A stretch of 64,000 nt of DNA from JAZBPO01 sp963691775 (lineage in GTDB: Bacteria > Pseudomonadota > Gammaproteobacteria > Pseudomonadales > Azotimanducaceae): positions 868,001 through 932,000 of the forward strand of contig OY829369.1 in the NCBI GenBank assembly GCA_963691775.1, given 5' to 3'. The position numbers and the translations under genes are program-made. Numbering within the stretch: the first letter of the stretch is position 1; each line of letters starts with the position of its first letter. Below the pieces are notes generated by a model. That model had not been told where the DNA came from, did no database searches, and saw nothing but the letters and a program-made list of their open reading frames with translations. Shown piece after piece: positions 1-9,072 of the stretch.

Positions 1-321
1 GCCTGGCACCTCGTAACGCCCGACGAAGAGGCTTTCATCGTCAACATCGGAGACATGATGCAGGTCTACGCCAACGACAGCTTCCTGGCGCCGGAACACA
101 GGGTGCTGGCGACGCGTCCTGGCGGCGCCCGCCAATCTGCAGCGTTCTTCTTCAATCCACCCTATGACGCAGTGATCAAGCCCGTCACGCCGGCGCCCCG
201 CTATCGGCCCTTTACCTGGCGTGAGTTTCGTGGCGAGCGGGCCGCCGGCGATTACGCCGACCTCGGTGAAGAAATCCAGATCGCCCGCTTCAGAACCCCG
301 GCCAAGGAGCGCCCAGCATGA
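1..321 (+). CDS. 2-oxoglutarate/Fe(II)-dependent oxygenase (isopenicillin N synthase-like), C-terminal part
   Basis: The reading frame is open from base 1 and ends at 321, so the 5' part lies outside the window; about 106 residues are visible. The segment reads like the C-terminal jelly-roll of the isopenicillin N synthase/2OG-Fe(II) oxygenase family: an INIGDMM strand, then the NDSFLAPEHRVL stretch carrying the distal iron-binding His, then an arginine/serine pair (ARQSAAFFFNP) at the place that normally binds the 2-oxoglutarate carboxylate. The proximal HxD is upstream and unseen. The stop overlaps the ATG of the D-2-hydroxyacid dehydrogenase (ATGA, 318-321), so the two are probably co-translated. 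Substrate cannot be inferred. Confidence 0.85.
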   Translation, partial: AWHLVTPDEEAFIVNIGDMMQVYANDSFLAPEHRVLATRPGGARQSAAFFFNPPYDAVIKPVTPAPRYRPFTWREFRGERAAGDYADLGEEIQIARFRTPAKERPA

Positions 322-1289
322 AACTCCTCATCTACCGCGACAGCTACGAGGCCGTGCAAGACGAACTGCAGGCACGCCCCGAAATCGAGCCCCTGATCAT
401 GGAGCGAGACGCAACCGTCACGAGCGCTGCCGGTGTGCCCGCGGACGACGCCAGCTTCGAAATTGCCTGGCTCTCGCGTCACCTCTTTCTGAGCGAGGGC
501 GCCCCCATCGGGCCCTACGTGAAGAAGGTGCTCACCACGCCCGGCGTGCGCTGGCTTCAGTCCGGAGCGGCAGGCTATGAGCACCCGACCTTTCAAGCCG
601 TGCTGGCAGCCGGCATTCGCCTGACCATCAACGACGGCAGCAGCATCGCCATTGCGGAGTACGTCATGGCTCAGGTCATGGCGGCCTTCCACCCTGATGT
701 AGAGCGGTCCGAGGCACAGGCCGCGAAGGCATGGACCCGCCTGCCGTTCCGTGAACTCTATCGCTCGCGCTGGGTAATCCTCGGCTACGGCAGCATCGGC
801 CAGCACGTCGCGGCGCGCGCAAGTGCCTTCGGCGCGGAGGTCGTGGGCATCAGGCGGACGCCGCAACCGGACGCCCACGCGCTGCGCGTGGTCGGCGTAG
901 ACGGCCTGGACGAAGAACTGACGGCGGCAGACGTGCTGGTGATCTGCGCCGCCGCGAACGACGGCAATGCGCATCTGATCAACGCTGACCGCCTTGCCCG
1001 CATGAAGCCTGATGCACTACTCGTGAACATCGCCCGCGGCAGCATCGTAGATGAGGACGCACTCGTGGCAGCCCTCGACGCCGGCCGCCCTGGAATGGCC
1101 GCGCTGGACGTTTTCGAAGAGGAGCCGCTTCCGGCGGCGAGCCCACTGTGGACACACCCGAAGGTCAGGATCACGGCCCATTGCTCCGCCGACACGGATG
1201 CAACGGGGTTACGCGGAGACGAGGTGTTCATCGAACACCTGGACGCCTGGCTCAGTGGTGCGCCGCTCCGGCTGGAAGTCAGTGCCTGA
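318..1289 (+). CDS. D-isomer specific 2-hydroxyacid dehydrogenase family protein
   Basis: 323 residues, the usual length of the family. The Rossmann dinucleotide motif GYGSIG sits near residues 156-161 (VILGYGSIGQ), followed by a short acidic/basic loop. The catalytic triad typical of D-2-hydroxyacid dehydrogenases is visible: Arg240 in NIARGSIVDEDAL, Glu269 in LDVFEEEPLP and His288 in ITAHCSA. This predicts NAD(P)H-dependent reduction of a 2-oxoacid (glyoxylate/hydroxypyruvate or similar) in the cytoplasm. The start is fixed by the ATGA overlap with the preceding oxygenase, which suggests the oxygenase product or co-product could be its substrate (inference). The next gene is convergent. Confidence 0.93.
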   Translation: MKLLIYRDSYEAVQDELQARPEIEPLIMERDATVTSAAGVPADDASFEIAWLSRHLFLSEGAPIGPYVKKVLTTPGVRWLQSGAAGYEHPTFQAVLAAGIRLTINDGSSIAIAEYVMAQVMAAFHPDVERSEAQAAKAWTRLPFRELYRSRWVILGYGSIGQHVAARASAFGAEVVGIRRTPQPDAHALRVVGVDGLDEELTAADVLVICAAANDGNAHLINADRLARMKPDALLVNIARGSIVDEDALVAALDAGRPGMAALDVFEEEPLPAASPLWTHPKVRITAHCSADTDATGLRGDEVFIEHLDAWLSGAPLRLEVSA

Positions 1290-1328
1290 CGGGGACTCGA
1301 TGGATGAGGCCTGCCGCGAGGGCGCGCC

Positions 1329-2699
1329 CTAGGTGCTCGCCTGCACCGCAGGCGGTGCCTCCACCACGCCGCCGAACCAGCGGCCGGTGATGACGCCAGC
1401 GGTCATGGCGCCGTTCACGTTCAACGCCGTACGCGCCATGTCGATGAGCGGCTCGACCGAAATGAGCACTGCAGCCACCGTCACGGGGAAACCGAGCGCC
1501 GGGAGCACCACGAGCGCTGCAAAGGTTGCCCCGCCGCCAACGCCAGCGATACCGAAGGAACTCACGGCCACGATCATCACGAGGCCGACCATGAAATCGA
1601 GCGCTAGGGGGTCCACGCCCATCGACGGCGCGATCATCACCGCAAGCATCGCCGGGTAGATTCCTGCACAGCCGTTCTGGCCAATCGTCGCCCCGAAGGT
1701 CGCAGACAGATTGGCGATGGGGCTCGGTACCTTCAGCGCTTCGACCTGGGTCTCCACGTTGAGCGGAATCGTCGCGGCAGACGAGCGAGACGTGAACGCA
1801 AAGGTCAGCACCGGCCACACCTTGGCGAAGTACTCACGGACATTGATGCCCCCGAGAACCATCAGCAGCACCGCGTGGACCACGAACATGATCGCGATCG
1901 CGACGTAGCTGGCACCGATGAACGCGAGCAGATTGGCGATGTCGGACGCATTCGAGCCCGCGACCACCTTGGTGATGAGCGCGAGGATGCCGTAGGGCGT
2001 CAGCACCATGACCATGTGCACGAGCTTCATGATGATCAGCCGCACCGTTTCCGTGAACTCGACGATGGGCTCCGCGCGCCCCGGGTGTTCACGCATCACT
2101 GCCAGCGTCGCCAGTCCGAAGAGGATGCCGAACACGACGACCGCAATGATGGACGTCGGCCGCGCGCCCGTGAGGTCGAGAAACACATTCTTCGGCACGA
2201 AGCGCACGAGCATGTCCGCAAGGCCGAGACCGGCGATGCCTTCGTAGCGCTGCTCGAGCACTTCGGCGCGTTCGAGCTCGCGGGCGCCCTGCGTGATCGC
2301 ATCAGCCGTGAGCCCGAAGAGATTCGTGACGAGAATGCCCACCAGCGCGGCGATCATGGTGGTCACGACGAGAATGCCGATCACCGAACCACCGATGCGC
2401 CCGAGCGCGGCGACCTCGCGCATCTTCACCACCGCCGCGATCATCATCACGAGCACGAGCGGCATGATGATCATGCGCAGCAGATTCACGTAGCTGGTGC
2501 CCACCACGTTGGTCCACTCGAGCGTGCCCTGCACGGCCGCGTGAGTGCTGCCGTAGGCGAACTGCAGACCCAGGCCGTAGATCACGCCGGCTATGAGGCC
2601 TGCGAGGATCTGACGCGACAGCGAAAGGCCCTGACCGCGCAGACGGAAGAGCACCACGACGAGGGCCGCGAAGACGGCGAGATTGGCGAGTACCAGCAT
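1329..2699 (-). CDS. Dicarboxylate/amino acid:cation symporter, L-cystine transporter TcyP-like
   Basis: 456 residues, strongly hydrophobic with many membrane segments. It follows the Escherichia coli TcyP (YdjN) pattern closely: an N-terminal YGS segment, the VTNLFGLTADAITQG region, a PKNVFLDLTGARPTSII segment, and the family hallmark TFAFTSRSSAATIPLNVE (serine-rich hairpin, residues about 300-317) followed by GATIGQNGCAGIYPA and the GGGATFAALVVLPALG helix. These are the substrate and sodium site elements of the DAACS family. Expected role: sodium-driven uptake of L-cystine or a related acidic amino acid across the inner membrane. It stands alone between convergent and divergent neighbours. 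The family call is firm; the cystine specificity comes from similarity to remembered TcyP. Confidence 0.9.
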   Translation of the reverse strand: MLVLANLAVFAALVVVLFRLRGQGLSLSRQILAGLIAGVIYGLGLQFAYGSTHAAVQGTLEWTNVVGTSYVNLLRMIIMPLVLVMMIAAVVKMREVAALGRIGGSVIGILVVTTMIAALVGILVTNLFGLTADAITQGARELERAEVLEQRYEGIAGLGLADMLVRFVPKNVFLDLTGARPTSIIAVVVFGILFGLATLAVMREHPGRAEPIVEFTETVRLIIMKLVHMVMVLTPYGILALITKVVAGSNASDIANLLAFIGASYVAIAIMFVVHAVLLMVLGGINVREYFAKVWPVLTFAFTSRSSAATIPLNVETQVEALKVPSPIANLSATFGATIGQNGCAGIYPAMLAVMIAPSMGVDPLALDFMVGLVMIVAVSSFGIAGVGGGATFAALVVLPALGFPVTVAAVLISVEPLIDMARTALNVNGAMTAGVITGRWFGGVVEAPPAVQAST

Positions 2700-2874
2700 G
2701 GTCGATCCTGCACCGGGCGAAGTCGCGGGACGCTAACACCGACGTTGCGAAGGCGCGAGTTCGCGGCTGGCATATGCGCACAACAGATTCGTCGATTCGG
2801 AGCGTCGGATATGGTGCGGAACACCTTCTCGATCACCGCGCCCGCGCGCACCGACGTCCGGGCAATTCCTGCTC

Positions 2875-3315
2875 ATGCTGGACTTCCATGGCGTCACGCA
2901 CCCGGTGCCGGACGCGTCCCTACCGACGAAGCTCGCAGGCGTCGACGCCAGCCTCGGCAATCAGTTCTTCACGTCGACGCCCACGACCGAAGTACGCGCG
3001 CTGATCGAAGCGCTCGATGCGGGCATCGTCGTGATCAGCAGCTGGCGCCTGCTCCCCATCCCCCTCGACTGGTTCGACGGTCGCATACTCGGAGCGACCG
3101 AGGAAGCCGATGAGGACATGCCTCGCCGAACGGCCCGCGAGACAGAGAGCGATCGCGCGCTCTGGACGTTCGCACCTACAACCCCTTTCGCGATCCTCGA
3201 CGACACGCCTGCGCACTACGAGGTGCTGAACGCGCATCTCGTTTTGCCTGCGCCGACCTTGGGCGTGACCGCAGACGACGCAGCGCAGGTGCGCGCGTTC
3301 GCGGCGCGCCCCTGA
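2875..3315 (+). CDS. HAD-like domain protein with altered motif I
   Basis: 146 residues. The N-terminus MLDFHGVTHP resembles HAD motif I (LDxDGV) of the small HAD domain seen in Swiss-army-knife RNA repair proteins and stand-alone relatives. Residues 58-64 (VVISSWR) look like motif II, and a late FAILDD segment looks like motif IV. The usual second Asp of the DxD pair is His here (Asp3-Phe-His5), so classical phosphatase chemistry may be lost or changed. No strong Shine-Dalgarno precedes ATG 2875 and the frame stays open upstream (Gln-Phe-Leu-Leu just before), but no ATG, GTG or TTG was seen there. It is divergent from the symporter. Function unknown. Confidence 0.7.
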   Translation: MLDFHGVTHPVPDASLPTKLAGVDASLGNQFFTSTPTTEVRALIEALDAGIVVISSWRLLPIPLDWFDGRILGATEEADEDMPRRTARETESDRALWTFAPTTPFAILDDTPAHYEVLNAHLVLPAPTLGVTADDAAQVRAFAARP

Positions 3316-3322
3316 TCGCGTC

Positions 3323-4108
<786 letters not shown>

Positions 4109-4240
4109 GTCCGTCCCGAAGCCCTACGAACGTCCGACGCCGTTCACTGCGCAAAGTTCCCGCGCCTGTCGGCACCGCCGCGATCGCGGTAGCCTTCGCG
4201 GCCCGTCGCCTATCTGCACACCGACCGCAGGAGCCGTGCC

Positions 4241-4615
4241 ATGACCGACGCATCGAAGCGCAATCCGCTGACACCGCAGGAAGCCCGCGTGATCCTGCAC
4301 AAGGGTACGGAAATGCCCTTCACGGGCGAGTACGACGATCACTTCGAAGCCGGCGTGTACGTGTGCCGTCAGTGCGAAGCGCCGCTGTATCGCTCGCAGG
4401 ACAAATTCCAGGCGCACTGCGGCTGGCCAGCATTCGACGACGAGATCGAAGGCGCCGTGCGCCGCGAGCGCGACGCCGACGGCATGCGTATCGAAATCCT
4501 GTGCGCGAACTGCGGCGGGCACCTCGGCCACGTCTTCGAAGGCGAGCGCCTGACCGAGAAGAACACGCGCCACTGCGTGAACTCCATCTCCATGAAGTTC
4601 GTGCCCTCGACGTAG
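4241..4615 (+). CDS. msrB: Peptide-methionine (R)-S-oxide reductase MsrB
   Basis: 124 residues, single MsrB domain of the normal length. The structural zinc site is complete: Cys42 and Cys45 (CRQC) with Cys88 and Cys91 (CANCGGHLGHVF). The catalytic Cys112 lies in RHCVNS and the candidate resolving Cys60 in CGWPAF. It reduces methionine-R-sulfoxide residues in proteins with thioredoxin as reductant and acts in oxidative damage repair. No secretion signal, so cytoplasmic. It stands as a single gene, followed by a hairpin and then the small YqaE gene. Confidence 0.96.
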   Translation: MTDASKRNPLTPQEARVILHKGTEMPFTGEYDDHFEAGVYVCRQCEAPLYRSQDKFQAHCGWPAFDDEIEGAVRRERDADGMRIEILCANCGGHLGHVFEGERLTEKNTRHCVNSISMKFVPST

Positions 4616-4631
4616 ACGCGCGGTGAGGCAC

Positions 4632-4655
4632 AGCCCGATCGCCATGGATCGGGCT
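4632..4655 (+). terminator. Inverted repeat after msrB, possible terminator hairpin
   Basis: Perfect 9-bp arms AGCCCGATC and GATCGGGCT with a 6-base loop, starting 17 bases after the msrB stop. No T-run follows, so intrinsic termination is uncertain. A TATGCT hexamer at the 3' arm could be the -10 element of the next gene. Confidence 0.4.
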
Positions 4656-4689
4656 ATGCTGAATCCGCCATTTACCAAGGGGGATTCAC

Positions 4690-4851
4690 ATGGACAACAA
4701 GCTCGTACTCATCATCGTCTCGCTGCTCTTGCCGCCGCTTGCAGTCGGCCTGAAGAAAGGCGTCGGCAAGGATTTCGCGATCAACGTCCTGCTCTGCGTT
4801 CTTATGTGGGTGCCCGGCGTGATCCACGCGCTCTGGGTCGTCACCCGCTGA
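4690..4851 (+). CDS. YqaE/Pmp3 family small membrane protein
   Basis: 53 residues with two transmembrane helices: residues about 5-20 (containing LLLPPLAVGLKKG) and about 30-50 (INVLLCVLMWVPGVIHALWVV). The PPLAVGL...G motif in helix 1 and WxPGxIHA in helix 2 are hallmarks of the Pmp3/YqaE (UPF0057) family, proteolipids linked to membrane potential and stress. An AAGGGGGAT Shine-Dalgarno ends just before the ATG. A possible -10 TATGCT lies at 4655-4660, just downstream of the hairpin. Length matches the family exactly. Confidence 0.93.
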   Translation: MDNKLVLIIVSLLLPPLAVGLKKGVGKDFAINVLLCVLMWVPGVIHALWVVTR

Positions 4852-4903
4852 GCCGATGCGGCGCGCGCAGGGATGCGCGCCTATCGCGAGCACCCTGCTT
4901 CTT

Positions 4904-5581
4904 TCAGTCGCCTCGACTGACAGCGACACCCTCTACCTTGTCGAAGAACAGCACCTCGTCCACGGACTTCCGCGGCGGCGAACCATACTTGCCGAGCGGC
5001 CAGCCGATCGGAATGAGCACGGCGCTCGGCGTGTCCTCCGACAGGCCGATATAGGCGTCGATCTCCTTGCCGTGCGCGCGATGCACGGTGGTCAGTGACG
5101 CCCCAAGACCGACAGCGCGACAGGCCAGCAGGATGTTCTGCACCGCCGGGAAGAGCGCCTGCAGTTGCGGTTCGCCGCGGCGCGTCCAGCCGGCGACAAA
5201 AAGATGGACAGGCGCCTCGTGCAGATGCTCGGCGAGATGGATCGCCGCACGCATGTTGCGCCGCTTCGCGTCTGGATAGTCCGGATCCTCGGCGGCCTTC
5301 ACCGCCGGCGCGATGTAGCTGCGAAAGGCTTGCCGGTAACGCTCTGCGATGAACGCGCGGCGCTCAACATCGGTGACCGCGACGAAAAACCAGGGCTGCC
5401 GGTTACCACCAGAGGGCGCGAAGGTGCCTGCCTCACAGACCTTGCGGATGAGGGCCCGGGGAACGGGGTCCGGGCGCAGGCGCCGAATCGCGCGGCAGCT
5501 GCGCATGGCTGCGAGCAGCGGCATGTCTTCGCCGAGCGACTCGATTGCCTCATCGTCTGGAATCGCGAAGTCACCCACCAT
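4904..5581 (-). CDS. Nitroreductase family protein
   Basis: 225 residues. The N-terminal MRSCRAIRRLRPDPVPRALIRKVCEAGTFAPSGGNRQPW segment matches the FMN-binding start of the nitroreductase fold (RSxRxF...AxxAPSxxNxQPW, residues about 27-65). A later GLGASLTTVHR and a C-terminal IPIGWPLGKYGSPPR segment match the second FMN-contacting region. Expected: FMN-dependent NAD(P)H oxidoreductase acting on nitro compounds, quinones or similar, as a homodimer. Substrate unknown. It is monocistronic, transcribed towards yqaE. Confidence 0.93.
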   Translation of the reverse strand: MVGDFAIPDDEAIESLGEDMPLLAAMRSCRAIRRLRPDPVPRALIRKVCEAGTFAPSGGNRQPWFFVAVTDVERRAFIAERYRQAFRSYIAPAVKAAEDPDYPDAKRRNMRAAIHLAEHLHEAPVHLFVAGWTRRGEPQLQALFPAVQNILLACRAVGLGASLTTVHRAHGKEIDAYIGLSEDTPSAVLIPIGWPLGKYGSPPRKSVDEVLFFDKVEGVAVSRGD

Positions 5582-5780
5582 TAATCCTCCATCATTCCTG
5601 CAGCGCTTCGCCTTGTATCGCGGCGGCGGCGGTGCCTAGCATCATCATTGCGCGGCCGTGAGCCGGGGGACTCTACACCCTCCAGTGCAGAGGCGACGCC
5701 GATCCACGCGAACCAGCCACCGCAGCGTCGACACAGACAGGCTTGCCTTTGCTCGACGCAAACCGTCGTCAGGACCCAGG

Positions 5781-7718
5781 ATGCTTCGCACGCTCACATG
5801 CGTACTGCTCAGTGCGGCTCTGCTCACCTCTGGCGCCGCCAGCGCACTCATCCCCGAGGAGACAGCGCCCGCGCCCGCAGTGCCTGAACAGCGGCCGGCA
5901 GCTGCACTCGGGTCGGCGACCGCGCGCACCGCGTGGCTGGAAGGCCTTGTCCACGGTCAGCTGGACGCCTTCGAGATCCCCGGCGCCGCCATCGCGATCG
6001 TCGATACGCAGGGCCCCGCCCTCGTGCGGGGCTTCGGCTACGCGAACGTCGCCGAGCGGCTGCCGGTAGACCCGAACCGTTCGCGCTTCCGGATCGCCTC
6101 CGTCACGAAGACCTTCACCTGGGCCGCGGTCATGCGCCTGGTCCTGGACGGCACCCTTGATCTGGACGCCGACATCCGCGACTACACCTCAGTAAACGTG
6201 CCAGTAGTGAATGGACGCGCCGTGACGCTGGCGGATCTCATGACGCACAGCGCCGGCTTCGAGGAACGCGCAATCGGCGCCTATCGGCGCCCCGGCGACG
6301 GGCCGCAATCGCCCGACAAATGGCTTGCGGCAGAACGACCGGACGTCGTCTACAAACCTGGGCACGTACCTGCGTACTCGAACTACGGCACTGCGCTCGC
6401 CGGGCAGATCGCGGCCGACGCATCGGGTCAGAGCTGGTCTGCCATGATCGAATCCTGGTTCCTGTCGCCGTTGGCAATGAACCAAACCAGCACAGCGCAG
6501 CCGCTACCGGGCGCGCTCGCAGGAGCATTCGCACCGGGTCACGGGCCACCCCCTACCTTCGAGCCCCGCGCCTTCGGAATCCTCCATGAGGCGGCCGCCG
6601 GTGCCATGTCGGCAACGGCCAGCGATATGGCGCGGTGGGTGGAGGTTCATCTGCGCGCAGGACGCGTCGGCAATGCGCAGCTGCTGCCCGAAGAACTCGT
6701 TGCGGCCATGGCGCGGCCCCTCCGTGCGTTTCTTCCGCAACAGCACCCGTTTCTGCACGGGTTCTACCGCATGGACCGCGCCGGCGAGGTGATCTACGGC
6801 CACCATGGCGATCTCGAAGACAGCCACTCCGTATTCGCCCTGCTCCCGGAAAGGGGCCTTGGCGTCTTCGCCGTGTACAACGGCTCTGGCGGGCCCGCCG
6901 CCAATATGTTGCTCGACGCGATCGTGGACCGCCTGCAGGGGCGGACGCTGCCGCCGGCAATCGAGCCACCCGCCGACTTCGCAGGTCGCGCGGATCGCTA
7001 CACCGGTGAATACGCCTCATCGCGTCGCAATTTCTCGACGCTCGAGAAAGCCGCCCTGCTCGGCGGCGCCTTGACCGTTTCCGCAAGTGCCGAAGGCTAT
7101 CTGGTGACTCAGGGCCCGACTGGACCGGCCCGGCACTGGGTCGAAACCGCCCCGGACCGATTCCGCGCCCGCGACGGTCACGCAGAAATCCGCTTCGAGG
7201 AAACCGACGCCGGCAATCTCCGCCTCTGGTCGGGCAGCTGGCCGGGATCGGTCCACGAACGTCTCGGCATCTGGGCCGCTCCGAGCACGCACATGACCCT
7301 GCTGACGGTCACGACGACCGTGTTCGTTCTCGCCATGTTTGGCTACGGCCGCGCGGGTCTCACCAGCAGTCGCCCCCGCATGGTCTTTGGCGACGAGCGG
7401 CGCCTGCCGACCGGTCCCATCACGCTTGCCTGGCTCGCGTCTGTGCTCGGCCTCGCACTGCTGCTCGGCCTCGCCCTGACCCTCGGCGATTCCCAAGCCT
7501 TCAATTTCGAAGTACCGGCATTCGTGGCAGCCCAGCTATGGGCCGCCGCCGCCTTTGCAGTACTGACTCTGCTGCTCTGCTCCGTGACGCTGCGCGTCCA
7601 TTCGAGCAAACAGGGGTCCCTCGGCCAGCGCCTGCGCCTGACGACGGTCTGCCTGGCGGCGGTCGCGCAGACCGCTTCGTTCCATTTCTGGAACCTCATG
7701 CCCTGGGGCTTGCCGTGA
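5781..7718 (+). CDS. Beta-lactamase-fold serine hydrolase (class C/PBP4*-like) with C-terminal membrane domain
   Basis: 645 residues from ATG 5781, chosen because it starts a clean signal peptide (residues 1-22); an open frame extends to 5658 but is arginine-rich and not signal-like. The serine hydrolase domain has Ser107-x-x-Lys110 (SVTK), Tyr199-Ser-Asn201 as the YxN motif, and YGHHGD as the KTG-equivalent. After a middle beta domain, the last 130 residues hold several transmembrane helices. The catalytic domain is therefore periplasmic and membrane tethered. Related proteins are esterases, D-aminopeptidases or peptidases rather than true beta-lactamases. Its TGA overlaps the GTG start of the next gene. 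Confidence 0.9.
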   Translation: MLRTLTCVLLSAALLTSGAASALIPEETAPAPAVPEQRPAAALGSATARTAWLEGLVHGQLDAFEIPGAAIAIVDTQGPALVRGFGYANVAERLPVDPNRSRFRIASVTKTFTWAAVMRLVLDGTLDLDADIRDYTSVNVPVVNGRAVTLADLMTHSAGFEERAIGAYRRPGDGPQSPDKWLAAERPDVVYKPGHVPAYSNYGTALAGQIAADASGQSWSAMIESWFLSPLAMNQTSTAQPLPGALAGAFAPGHGPPPTFEPRAFGILHEAAAGAMSATASDMARWVEVHLRAGRVGNAQLLPEELVAAMARPLRAFLPQQHPFLHGFYRMDRAGEVIYGHHGDLEDSHSVFALLPERGLGVFAVYNGSGGPAANMLLDAIVDRLQGRTLPPAIEPPADFAGRADRYTGEYASSRRNFSTLEKAALLGGALTVSASAEGYLVTQGPTGPARHWVETAPDRFRARDGHAEIRFEETDAGNLRLWSGSWPGSVHERLGIWAAPSTHMTLLTVTTTVFVLAMFGYGRAGLTSSRPRMVFGDERRLPTGPITLAWLASVLGLALLLGLALTLGDSQAFNFEVPAFVAAQLWAAAAFAVLTLLLCSVTLRVHSSKQGSLGQRLRLTTVCLAAVAQTASFHFWNLMPWGLP

Positions 7719-8209
7719 GCGCAGGCGTCGTCATCCGCGAGATCGATGACCATTCGTTCGACCGCTTCTGGCCAAGCTTCCAGGCTATCGTGCGCGCGCG
7801 TGAGACCTATGCCCTTGATCCTGATCTCGACCGGGAGGCCGCTCGAACGCTCTGGTGCAAGGTGCCCCAGCGCACCTACGTCGCCTGCAGGAACAACGCG
7901 GTGCTTGGCAGCTATTACCTGAAGCCGAACGCCGCCGGGCCAGGGGGGCACGTGTGCAACTGTGGCTACATGGTGACCGAAGCCGCACGCGGATCTGGCA
8001 TCGCGACTCTGATGTGCGAGCACTCCCAGAAGATTGCCCGAGCGCTCGGATTCCGAGCCATGCAGTTCAACGCCGTGGTCGCCACAAACGCAGGCGCACT
8101 CCGCCTCTGGCGGCGCCTCGGTTTCGCAGAGATCGGCCGCGTGCCCGGCGGCTTTCTGCATCCCAAGCACGGATTCGTCGACACGTTCATCCTGCACAAG
8201 CAGCTCTAG
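7715..8209 (+). CDS. GNAT family N-acetyltransferase
   Basis: 164 residues from GTG 7715, which overlaps the upstream stop (GTGA), so the pair is translationally coupled. The acetyl-CoA binding motif A is visible around GYMVTEAARGSGIATLMCEHS (R/Q-x-x-G-x-G/A pattern), with motif B near NAGALRLWRRLGFAEIGRVPGGF, typical of GNAT enzymes. Acceptor unknown: the family includes N-acetyltransferases for small molecules and protein N-termini. Upstream coding in this frame (7538-7714) is only the shadow of the neighbouring gene. Confidence 0.9.
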   Translation: MSAGVVIREIDDHSFDRFWPSFQAIVRARETYALDPDLDREAARTLWCKVPQRTYVACRNNAVLGSYYLKPNAAGPGGHVCNCGYMVTEAARGSGIATLMCEHSQKIARALGFRAMQFNAVVATNAGALRLWRRLGFAEIGRVPGGFLHPKHGFVDTFILHKQL

Positions 8210-8225
8210 GCAAGCCTCCGGTCGC

Positions 8226-9014
8226 CTAGTCGTCGAGATCCCGGAAGCGATAGATTTTCGCCAGATCGGCAACCTCGTAGACAAGGCCGGTCTGCTCCAT
8301 CACGTCAGGATCGCGCGCCAGCGCCGCAACCGCGCGGCCTGTAAAGCGGGGGGATTGGGCCGCGGAAAGGTCGACCCGCATGCGCCCGGCCTCAGCCAGC
8401 AGGAACTCGGTTCTTACGACGCCCGGCCAGAGCGAGACGGCTGCCACGCCATGCGGGCGCAGCTCCTCGGCCATATCGCGGGCCATGCGGTCCACGGCCG
8501 CCTTGCCGGTGCCGTAGGCGACGCTTAAGCGATAGCGGCTGCCGGCGCTGGAAGAGATATTCACGATCAGACCGCTGCCTTGCGCAACCATGAGGGGGGC
8601 CGCATGCACGGAAGCAACGTAATGGGCCCGGCAGCCGATGCCCACCATGTCGTCCCAGATCGCTACGGGATGCGTCCAGAATCCGCCTCGGTAAACCGGC
8701 GGATTGGGCGTCCGGAACACATTGTTGACGAGAACGTCGAGGCGCCCCTGCTCTGTCGCCACGCGCGCAACGAGTGCTGCGATCGCAGCATCGTCCTCAT
8801 GATCCACCCGGACCGGTATGCCCCTGCCACCGAGCGCATCGACTTCAGCTGCGGTGGCCTCGATCGACAGCGGATCGGGCGGAGATGCAGCGGAGGACGT
8901 GCGGCCCGTGACGTATACCGTGCAGCCGGCTTCGCCAAGGCCCTGCGCAATGCCGCGCCCGACGCCGCGACTCGCGCCGGTGACGATAGCGACCTTGCCT
9001 TTCAGATCGGCCAC
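8226..9014 (-). CDS. SDR family oxidoreductase, DHRS1-like
   Basis: 262 residues from GTG 9014, which has a GGGAGGCGGT Shine-Dalgarno immediately upstream; the longer frame to 9146 has no SDR-like sequence. The cofactor motif TGASRGVGRG, the NNV (NNAG-like) motif, ISS serine and YGTGK (YxxxK) are present. The pattern TVYVTGRT, EQGRLDVLVNN, FWTHP..WDD and VSLWPGVVRTE is that of the DHRS1 subfamily of short-chain dehydrogenases. Predicted NAD(P)-dependent carbonyl/alcohol oxidoreductase, cytoplasmic. It follows dacB on the same strand by 58 bases and may be the last gene of that transcript. Confidence 0.92.
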   Translation of the reverse strand: MADLKGKVAIVTGASRGVGRGIAQGLGEAGCTVYVTGRTSSAASPPDPLSIEATAAEVDALGGRGIPVRVDHEDDAAIAALVARVATEQGRLDVLVNNVFRTPNPPVYRGGFWTHPVAIWDDMVGIGCRAHYVASVHAAPLMVAQGSGLIVNISSSAGSRYRLSVAYGTGKAAVDRMARDMAEELRPHGVAAVSLWPGVVRTEFLLAEAGRMRVDLSAAQSPRFTGRAVAALARDPDVMEQTGLVYEVADLAKIYRFRDLDD

Positions 9015-9072
9015 ACCGCCTCCCGTGACGCCTGATGCGTGGCGACTCCGCACTCCACCGGCCTGGCGCCGG

